Positions 57,718-64,000 of a DNA stretch of 64,000 nucleotides are shown piece by piece. Within the stretch, counting starts at the first letter, position 1, and the number at the start of each line of letters is the position of its first letter. The translations under genes were made by a program, and so were the position numbers. Source of the stretch: Prado023 sp963700475. Lineage in GTDB: Bacteria > Actinomycetota > Actinomycetes > S36-B12 > CAIYMF01. Location of the stretch: positions 124,001 to 188,000 of the forward strand of contig CAVOXR010000005.1 in assembly GCA_963700475.1 (NCBI GenBank), in the 5' to 3' direction. The notes under the pieces are model-generated. The model did not search any database. It saw only the letters and a program-made list of their open reading frames with translations, and was not told the DNA's origin.

Positions 57718-59437
57718 CTCCGCCTCCGTCGCCTGGGCGCCGATGCTGTTCGGCCAGGTCCGCTACGCCAACCGCGGCTTCTGGCGCACGCCGATCGCAG
57801 CGTTCTTCACCATCGTGTTCCCCCTGAGCTTCCTGGTGATCCTGTGCTCGCTCTACGGCAACGCGGAGATCGACGAGGACACCGGCCTGCGGCTGGCCCA
57901 GTTCACCACCCCGGTGTTCGCAGTCTTCGGCGTCTGCATGGCCTGCTACGTCTCGCTGGCGATGGCCTTGGCCTTCGCACGCGGGTCGGGGGTCCTCAAG
58001 CGGCTGCGCGGGACTCCACTGCCGCCAGCCCTGCACATCTCGGGGCGCATCGGCTCGGCGATGTGGGTCTCGACGATCGCGACCGTCGTGATGGTCGGCG
58101 TGGGCGTCATCTTCTACGGCGTGCAGATCATCTGGGCCAACGTGCCGGCCCTCATCCTCACGTTCGCGGTCGGGATGGCGTGCTTCTCCGCGCTCGGCCT
58201 GGCGGTCGCGGCCATCGCCCCGACGCCCAGTGCGGCCCAGGCGTTCAGCAACGCCTCGCTGATCCTGCTGTCGTTCATCTCCGGCATCTTCGGCTTTGCG
58301 GAGCTTCCCGAGTGGATGGACCGGGTGGCGAACTTCTTCCCGCTGAAGCACTTCGTGGACCCGGTCGCGGCCGGGTTCAACCCGTACGTCGACGCCACGA
58401 CCCCGAGCTGGGGCGACCTGGCCGTCATGACGGTCTGGGGGATCGTCGGCGGCCTGCTGGCCTGGCGCCGGTTCCAGTGGGAGCCGGGATCGGGGCGGGT
58501 GCGCACGGCGCGGCGGGGGCGGCACGCCGAGGTGCCGGCGGCCACCGACGTGGACGCGGTCGAGCTGCAGCGAGCGCTGAGCACGTTCGACGCGGTGGGC
58601 ACCGATGGAGTCCCCGCCCGCGCCGTGGCTGTGCACGGATACGCAGGACCGGCAGATCGTGCCGGCAGGGGGGCCCTCGCGTGGCGCCAGACGAGGTACG
58701 CGATGACCCAGGTGCTGCGCGACCCGATGTCGATGTTCTTCGCGATCGTGTTCCCGGTCCTGCTGGTGACGGCCTTCTCCCTGATCTACGGGTCCGAGGT
58801 CCAGTGGGGTGGGCTGCCGCTTCCGCAGTACCTCGCGGCGGCCTTCGCGGTCTATGGGGTGGGCACCATGGCGTTCGTCAACCTGCCCGGGTCGATCGCT
58901 GAGCAGCGGGCGGCGCTCATCCTCAAGCGGCTGCGCGGGACGCCCCTGCCGCCGATCCTCTACCTGGTCGGGCGGATCCTGGCCGCACTGGTCCTGGGGC
59001 TGGCCACGCTGGTGCTGGTGTTCGTCGTGGCAGTCGCGTTCCTGACGGTCACCCTGCCGCCCTCCACGTGGGCGGCGACGCTGCTCACCTTCGTCCTGGC
59101 GATCGTCTGCTTCGCGGCGTGCGGGCTCGCCCTGGTCTCCCTGGTCGATGGGCCGCAGGCGGTCATCGCGGTCGCGCTGTGCATCCTGCTCCCGCTGTCG
59201 TTCATCTCCGACATCTTCATCCAGATCGATCAGATGCCCACCGTCCTCAACGCGATCGGCTGGACGTTCCCGCTGCGGCACGCGGTCCACGCCGCGGTCA
59301 CGGCCACGAGCGGGGGAGCCCTGGACGCCGACTTCTGGATGAACCTGGCCGTGCTGGTGCTGTGGATCGGGATCGGGCTGCTGATTGCGTGGCGGTTCTT
59401 CCACTGGGAGCCGCGGCAGGCGCGCTCCTCGCGCTGA
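57710..59437 (+). CDS. Tandem-duplicated ABC-2 permease (two permeases in one chain)
   Basis: 575 residues from GTG 57710. Two homologous halves of about 250 residues are joined by a hydrophilic linker near 255-320. Each half has a FWRTPIAAFFTIVFPL- or DPMSMFFAIVFPVLL-type opening, then the matching LKRLRGTPLPPALHISGRI and LKRLRGTPLPPILYLVGRI, and six helices, ending FQWEPGS and FHWEPRQ. ABC-2 exporters normally use two separate subunits, so this chain supplies the whole membrane dimer for the overlapping ATPase. Confidence 0.9.
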   Translation: MSDSASVAWAPMLFGQVRYANRGFWRTPIAAFFTIVFPLSFLVILCSLYGNAEIDEDTGLRLAQFTTPVFAVFGVCMACYVSLAMALAFARGSGVLKRLRGTPLPPALHISGRIGSAMWVSTIATVVMVGVGVIFYGVQIIWANVPALILTFAVGMACFSALGLAVAAIAPTPSAAQAFSNASLILLSFISGIFGFAELPEWMDRVANFFPLKHFVDPVAAGFNPYVDATTPSWGDLAVMTVWGIVGGLLAWRRFQWEPGSGRVRTARRGRHAEVPAATDVDAVELQRALSTFDAVGTDGVPARAVAVHGYAGPADRAGRGALAWRQTRYAMTQVLRDPMSMFFAIVFPVLLVTAFSLIYGSEVQWGGLPLPQYLAAAFAVYGVGTMAFVNLPGSIAEQRAALILKRLRGTPLPPILYLVGRILAALVLGLATLVLVFVVAVAFLTVTLPPSTWAATLLTFVLAIVCFAACGLALVSLVDGPQAVIAVALCILLPLSFISDIFIQIDQMPTVLNAIGWTFPLRHAVHAAVTATSGGALDADFWMNLAVLVLWIGIGLLIAWRFFHWEPRQARSSR

Positions 59438-59469
59438 ATCCGTGCCACTGAGGGGCCTACCGTCCGGGC

Positions 59470-60406
59470 ATGGCCTCCGCTGCAGCCCCTCCGCCCATCG
59501 TCGGCACGCCCATCGATCCCCCGCCGAAGGAGGTGCCGGCGTTCGCCACCAAGCTCGACAGCACGACCGTCGGCGGGATCGGCTACCGCGCGATGCGCCG
59601 CTACTCCTTCGGCAACGTCGGCCTGCTGGCCAACGGGACCGCGTACTACCTGTTCCTGTCGCTGTTCGCCCTGCTGGCCTTCGCGTACGGGATCATCGCC
59701 GTCCTCGGCGCCGACCAGTTGTCCACGACGATGACCGAGGCCCTGAACAACGCCTTCCCCGGCGTGGTCGGCGATGAGGGGATCGATCCGGCGAAGCTGG
59801 AGTCGGCCGGGCGCACCGCGGGGATCATCGGCCTGGTGCTCCTGCTCTTCGGAACCCTGGGGGCCGTGAATGGTGCGAGCAGCTCGATGCACCTGATCTT
59901 CGGGGCGCCACCGGACCCGCGGAAGCTTCGTGAAGGCCAAGGCCCGGCACCTGCTCATCCTGGTCTGCGTCGCACCGCTGATCCTGGTCTCGTTCGCATC
60001 GACGGCGGTGGCCAGCCAGCTCGCCGACCCGGTCCTGGAGACCCTCGGCTGGAACGGCGCCGGGGCGCGAACGGCCATCTCCGTCATCGGGCTGGTCACC
60101 GGGTTCCTGGTTGACGTGCTGATCCTGTGGATCCTGATCGGCCATCTCGGCGGGATCCGCCCGCACCGCCGTCCCCGGCTTGTGGCGAGCCTCGTCGGTG
60201 CGGTCGCTGTCGGGCTGGTCAAGCAGCTCCTCGACGCGATCATGTCCTGGGCGTTGGACAAGCCGCAGTACGGGGCGTTCGCTGCCCCGATCGCGGTTCT
60301 GTTCATCCTGCAGCTGCTGTCGCTGGTCCTCTACGGCAGCGCCTGCCTGGCCGCAGGGATCAGTGACTCCGAGGTCCCCCTCGAGGAGCTCGAGCCCACG
60401 CTGTAG
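59470..60406 (+). CDS. YihY/BrkB-like membrane protein, frameshifted as read
   Basis: About 311 residues after removing one C near 59926-59930. The first half has the family start FGNVGLLANGTAYYLFLSLFALLAFAYG and a second helix. After the break, KARHLLILVCVAPLILVSF and three further helices follow. The six-helix layout with the A-x-A-Y-Y-x3-S motif fits YihY/BrkB, a widespread inner-membrane family of unknown role. Start ATG 59470. Confidence 0.75.
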
Positions 60407-60491
60407 GACGTGCCGGTGCACGCGCACGGCGGGACGCGCCGGACGGCGGCTCGTAGCGCGCGCAGGCTCGTGGCACGACCACAATGGCCAT

Positions 60492-61517
60492 GTGGCCCTG
60501 TCGGATCGTGAGGCGGCTGCCCGCAAGTTGCGGCGCAGCCTGGTCGCGCTGGCCGGGGTGATCGTGATCGGCACGATCGGGTACTTCCTGCTCGGGTTCT
60601 CACCGCTCGACGCCGCGTACCAGACGGTGACGACTGTGACCACGATCGGCTTCCGGGAGGTCATGCCGTTCGGCACCTCGGAGAAGGTGTTCACGATGCT
60701 GTTCGTGCTGGTCGGCGTGGGTGTCGTGCTCTACACCCTGACGGCCCTGCTGACCCTGGTCATGGAGGGCTGGGCCGGCAACGAGTGGGGGAGGAGACGC
60801 ATGGAGAACGAGATCCAGGACCTGCGGGGGCACACGATCGTGTGTGGCTGGGGGCGGGTCGGGCGCGCGGCCGCCCACCAGCTGAGCAAGTCCGGCGAGA
60901 CGATCGTCGTGGTCGACTCCGACGAGGAGCGCCTCGAGGACTGCCCGTACCTGCACCTCGACGGGGATGCCACCCGCGACGAGTTCCTGCGTCGGGTCGG
61001 CATCGAGCGGGCGAAGGTCCTTGTGGCCACACTCGACACCGACGCCTCCAGCCTGTTCGTCACGCTGACCGCGCGGGCGCTCAACCCCGACCTGGTCATC
61101 ATCGCCCGCAGCCGCGTGGACGACACCGAGCAGAAGCTGCTGCGCGCCGGCGCGGATCGGGTGGTCAACCCACAACGGATCGGCGGCAACCGAATCGCCG
61201 CGTTCGCGCTGCAGCCACACGTCACCGACTTCCTCGACGTGGCCATGCACGACGAGGAGGTCGAGTTCCGCCTCGAGCAGGTGGTGGTCCACGAGGGCTC
61301 GTCGCTGGCAGGTTCGTCGGTGCGCCAGACGCGGCTGCACGAGGGCGATGGCGCACTGCTGCTGGCCCTGCGCCAGAGCGAGGGCGGGGTGTTCCGCACC
61401 AACCCGTCGCCGGAGGCTGTCGTGAAGCCAGGGGACGTCGTGATCGTGATCGGGACCGCCGCGCAGATCGACGCCGTGCGCCGTGACGCAGGCAGCCGGA
61501 AGGTGCGCCGGGCCTGA
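60492..61517 (+). CDS. Two-helix potassium channel with RCK (TrkA-N/TrkA-C) domains
   Basis: 341 residues from GTG 60492. Helix 1 (about 15-36), pore loop QTVTTVTTIGFREVMPF with filter TIGF at about 51-54, and helix 2 (about 66-90). The RCK Rossmann fold starts HTIVCGWGRVGRAAAHQL with an acid pair in VVVDSDEER. A TrkA-C domain ends the protein (GDVVIVIGTAAQIDAV). The layout is that of MthK-type K+ channels gated by cytoplasmic ligand. The filter reads TIGF, not TVGYG; close variants still conduct K+ in known families. Confidence 0.9.
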   Translation: MALSDREAAARKLRRSLVALAGVIVIGTIGYFLLGFSPLDAAYQTVTTVTTIGFREVMPFGTSEKVFTMLFVLVGVGVVLYTLTALLTLVMEGWAGNEWGRRRMENEIQDLRGHTIVCGWGRVGRAAAHQLSKSGETIVVVDSDEERLEDCPYLHLDGDATRDEFLRRVGIERAKVLVATLDTDASSLFVTLTARALNPDLVIIARSRVDDTEQKLLRAGADRVVNPQRIGGNRIAAFALQPHVTDFLDVAMHDEEVEFRLEQVVVHEGSSLAGSSVRQTRLHEGDGALLLALRQSEGGVFRTNPSPEAVVKPGDVVIVIGTAAQIDAVRRDAGSRKVRRA

Positions 61518-61632
61518 GCCGCTCGTGCGTCACCGGCTGGCGTGTGAGCCCCCACCCCGGGGTGCATCGGCGTAGCGTGGAACCAGCGGACGGGGTCCGC
61601 CCGCGGTTGCGCCGATGGGTAGGAGGATCGCC

Positions 61633-62298
61633 ATGCGTCGCTGGCTCGGATGGTTCGCGCTGGCCGTCATCATCGGCATGCAGGCCGGCACCGTGTTCAA
61701 GCCGTTGGGGACCGTCGGTGAGACCCGCGTGGCCGACTGGGTCGACCTGCTCACGCCGTTCGCCATCCTCGGGTGCGCGGCGATGGTGCTGGTGCGCGCC
61801 GAGGCGTCCCGCGGGCAGTGGGTCCTGTTCGGCGTCGGCGGGATCACGTTCACCCTCGGCCACGGCCTGCACCTGGCCGCGAACTCGGTCAGCAACGTCG
61901 CCGACACGGTGGTGGCCAAGGCATCGATCGTGCACCTCTGGGACGAGGTCGTCAGCCACTACTTCTGGTACATCGGGCTGTTCCTCGTGATGGCTGCCAT
62001 GGCGCTGGGCGCTGCGCCCGCAGGAGTTCCGGGTGGGCGCGGTCGACGTGGTCGTCGCGCTGCTGGTGGCGGTCACGCTGGTCAACAACTACATCGAGGG
62101 CGGGACCCCGTGGCTGGGGTCTGGTGTTCCTCACGGTGGGCGTCGTCTGCGGAGTTCCTCTGGCGACCTGCTGCGGTGTCCCGGCTGCTCCTCGTCGTGG
62201 GCGGGGTGGGGCTCGTGCTGCTCATCGGGTGGGGCGTCTACTGGCTGGTCGCTGACGGGTCGGTGTTCCCGCAGTTCAGCGAGCTCGGCTGGATCTGA
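61633..62298 (+). CDS. Polytopic membrane protein, three frameshifts as read
   Basis: ATG 61633 follows GGAGGATC. Corrected for one-base insertions near 62020, 62118 and 62150 it has about 220 residues and six or seven helices. Helices 3-4 carry TLGHGLHLAANS and IVHLWDEVVSHYFWY, a His/Asp/Glu-rich set facing each other across the membrane. That is reminiscent of membrane metal hydrolases of the ceramidase/CREST kind, but the assignment is only a guess. It precedes pcm on the same strand by ten bases. Confidence 0.62.
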   Translation: MRRWLGWFALAVIIGMQAGTVFKPLGTVGETRVADWVDLLTPFAILGCAAMVLVRAEASRGQWVLFGVGGITFTLGHGLHLAANSVSNVADTVVAKASIVHLWDEVVSHYFWYIGLFLVMAAMALGAAPAGVPGGRGRRGRRAAGGGHAGQQLHRGRDPVAGVWCSSRWASSAEFLWRPAAVSRLLLVVGGVGLVLLIGWGVYWLVADGSVFPQFSELGWI

Positions 62299-62308
62299 TC
62301 GGTCATCC

Positions 62309-62963
62309 GTGCACGCCGCCGACCTCCGCGAGCACCTGCTGCGGGAGGGGATCAGCAGGCGGGTCGTCGACGTGCTCATGTCGGTGCCGCGGGACCGGTT
62401 CGTGCCGGCCGGCATGGCCTACCGGGCGTGGGAGGACCACGCGATGGGGATCGGCCACGGCCAGACGATCTCCCAGCCGACGGTGGTCGCGCTGATGACC
62501 GAGGCCGCGGCGGTGGGACCGGGTGACCACGTGTTGGACGTGGGGACGGGCAGTGGGTACCAGGCGGCTGTCCTCGCGGCGTGCGGTGCCCGGGTGCACG
62601 CCATCGAGCGGCTCGCGGCGTTGTCCGATCGGGCGCGGGTGACGCTGGCCGAGCTCGGCTACGACGTGGACGTGAGGTGCGGTGACGGCACGGCGGGGCT
62701 CTCGGACGAGGCCCCGTTCGACGCGATCGTGGTCGCGGCGGCGACCCCGACGGTGCCCCCGGCGCTGGTCGACCAGTTGCGCGCGCCCGGAGAGGGTCGG
62801 CGCGGTGGGCGCCTCGTCATCCCCGTGGGCGAGCCGTCAGCCTGGTTCGGCGGCCAGGAGCTGGTGGTGCTCGAGCGGGTGCCCGAGGGCATCTCTCCGG
62901 CGCAAGCTGCTCGACGTGGTGTTCGTGCCGCTGGTGTGGGATTCCACCGGCACGGGGGAGTGA
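62309..62963 (+). CDS. pcm: Protein-L-isoaspartate O-methyltransferase, 3' end frameshifted
   Basis: GTG 62309. PIMT features in order: VPRDRFVPAGMAYRAWEDHA, the GHGQTISQPTVVALM loop that recognises isoaspartyl residues, SAM motif I VLDVGTGSGYQAAVLA, and GGRLVIPVG. One extra base near 62893 breaks the end; corrected, it finishes LLDVVFVPLVWDSTGTGE at 62963, about 217 residues. It repairs isoaspartyl damage in proteins. Downstream gene is convergent. Confidence 0.9.
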
Positions 62964-63030
62964 GTCAACGGCAGCCGTGGCTTGGCGGCGCCTGCCGCGA
63001 TGCGGTTCGCTGGATGTGAGGCGGACCGGG

Positions 63031-63670
63031 TCAGCCGAGGCGGCGCACGAGGACCACGGAGTCCAGGGCCACGACCTCGCCGTCGCTCTCCCGCGGGCTG
63101 GACCGACGCGACCACTGCCTCGAAGTCAGCCGGCAGGTGCAGGGCGCCGAGGATCGCCTGCGGGGACAGCAGCCGGTTGGGCGGAGGGCCACCGAAGCCG
63201 CGGACCCCGTGCTCGGGGTCGTGGGCGATCACCAGCAGGTGCCCACCGGGGGCCACCAGTGCCGGCAGGTGGGCGTAGGCGCTGTCCCGGTCCTCGGGTT
63301 CGGGGTGGATGAACGCCAGCGTGATCAGGTCGAAGGTGCCTGTCGGGGAGAGGCCCGCGAGGAAGGCCGGGTCGGTGGCGTCGCCCTGGACGAACGTGGC
63401 CTCCAGGCCTGCCTCTCGGATCGCCGAGCGGGCCCGGTCGAGGGCCACATCGGACCAGTCCACGCCCGTGACAGCCCATCCATGGCTCGCCAGCCAGCGC
63501 GCGTCGGCGCCCTCGCCGCATCCGATGTCCAGTGCCGTGTGAGCACCGTCGCCCGTCCGTCCCGGGACGGGCTCGACCAGACCCCTCACGATGTCGACCA
63601 GTGCGACGTTCGGCTCGCCCGACCACACGGTGCTCGCTGCGTAGCGCTCGTTCCATCCAGAGGCATCCAT
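63031..63670 (-). CDS. Class I SAM-dependent methyltransferase, 3' end frameshifted
   Basis: ATG 63670 gives WNERYAASTVWSGEPN, then SAM motif I ALDIGCGEGADARWLA, the acid in VTGVDWS, and a DLITLAFIHPEPED block. This is the tellurite/thiopurine-type methyltransferase pattern. One extra C near 63093-63097 shifts the end; corrected, the last residues are REGDGEV-like followed by VVLVRRLG, with TGA at 63031 and about 212 residues. The small-molecule or metalloid acceptor is not known. Confidence 0.85.
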
Positions 63671-63780
63671 GTGCCCAGTGTCCTGCACGGCCGGCCGGGG
63701 CTCGCGCCGACGCCGGTAGGGTCGCCCGCGTCGGGCCAGCCCAACCCGACCGGAACGACCAGCGATCGGAGGAACCTGCC

Positions 63781-64000
63781 ATGGGATCCGACCCTCTCCC
63801 GTCGAGTGCGCCGGTCGACGCCCCGCTCCGGGGGCGTCTCACCGACACCGTGCCCGAATCCGGCGAGTCCTTCCATCGACTGGCCGAGGTGGGCCCCACC
63901 CATGTGGAGCACATCGTCAGCTCGGACACGCCGGATCCCGGCGAGCAGGTGCAGGAGTGGGATGAGTGGGTGATGGTGCTGCGTGGGGCGGCCCGGCTCG
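63781..64000 (+). CDS. Cupin-domain protein, 3' end outside window
   Basis: ATG 63781 follows GGAGGAACC, and the frame stays open to the window edge (73 residues). The last part, VEHIVSSDTPDPGEQVQ then EWDEWVMVLRGAARL, is the first cupin motif region, as in small RmlC-like cupins. Function cannot be set from the fragment. It is divergent from the methyltransferase. Confidence 0.75.
   Translation, partial: MGSDPLPSSAPVDAPLRGRLTDTVPESGESFHRLAEVGPTHVEHIVSSDTPDPGEQVQEWDEWVMVLRGAARL

Noticed and set aside
57692..59404. A 570-codon minus-strand frame opposite the duplicated permease
   Set aside because: Composition is a Gln/Arg/His-rich shadow of hydrophobic codons; no motif, and the opposite strand is a clear ABC-2 permease.

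Overview
The window is about 64 kb of very GC-rich DNA with the look of a free-living actinobacterium. The signs are GTG starts, 4-base gene overlaps (ATGA, GTGA), a mycobacterial-type SOS box, a DUF222/HNH gene, an actinobacterial Tad pilus locus and a SARP-type BTAD domain. I cannot name a genus. I see no rRNA, tRNA, CRISPR array, transposase or phage gene, so this is chromosomal housekeeping and accessory DNA.

Layout. 1-3 kb: an end-truncated unknown gene, a membrane protein and a divergent two-component pair. 3-7 kb: a RES/Xre toxin-antitoxin pair, lipoproteins, a META-domain protein and a DUF2889 protein. 7-11 kb: a histidine kinase, response regulator and ABC exporter module. Its two transcription units share the dyad TACTGC-N4-GCAGTA, and the module is bracketed by two copies of a compound GCTTCC/GGAAGC palindrome. 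11-17 kb: a DHA2 drug exporter, then a divergent membrane pyrophosphatase overlapping a glycosyltransferase. 17-21 kb: an HNH gene with a perfect LexA box, MetA of the acetyl type, a GNAT and a cation transporter. 21-31 kb: a DEAD-box helicase, two DUF202 proteins, a flavin oxidoreductase, a GPH symporter overlapping a PLP lyase, and two lipoproteins. 31-39 kb: an apparent operon of class III PLP enzyme, kinase-like protein and FAD amine oxidase, then secreted proteins and a C69 peptidase. 39-53 kb: a Tad pilus locus (SAF/CpaB, CpaE, CpaF, TadB, TadC, Flp, TadE, TadE, TadG) ending in a membrane-spanning LysM-SARP fusion. Three unknown genes sit upstream of it around a repeat-rich control region. 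53-64 kb: amidase, enoyl-reductase-like dehydrogenase, YccF, an ABC exporter with a tandemly duplicated permease, BrkB, a RCK potassium channel, Pcm, a methyltransferase and the start of a cupin.

A caution applies to the whole annotation. At least 21 genes that otherwise read well are broken by one to three single-base shifts. Most behave as one extra base, often in a G or C run, and a single-base correction restores the conserved protein each time. I read these mainly as residual sequencing or assembly indels, not gene decay, and annotate such genes at full length with the shift position noted.
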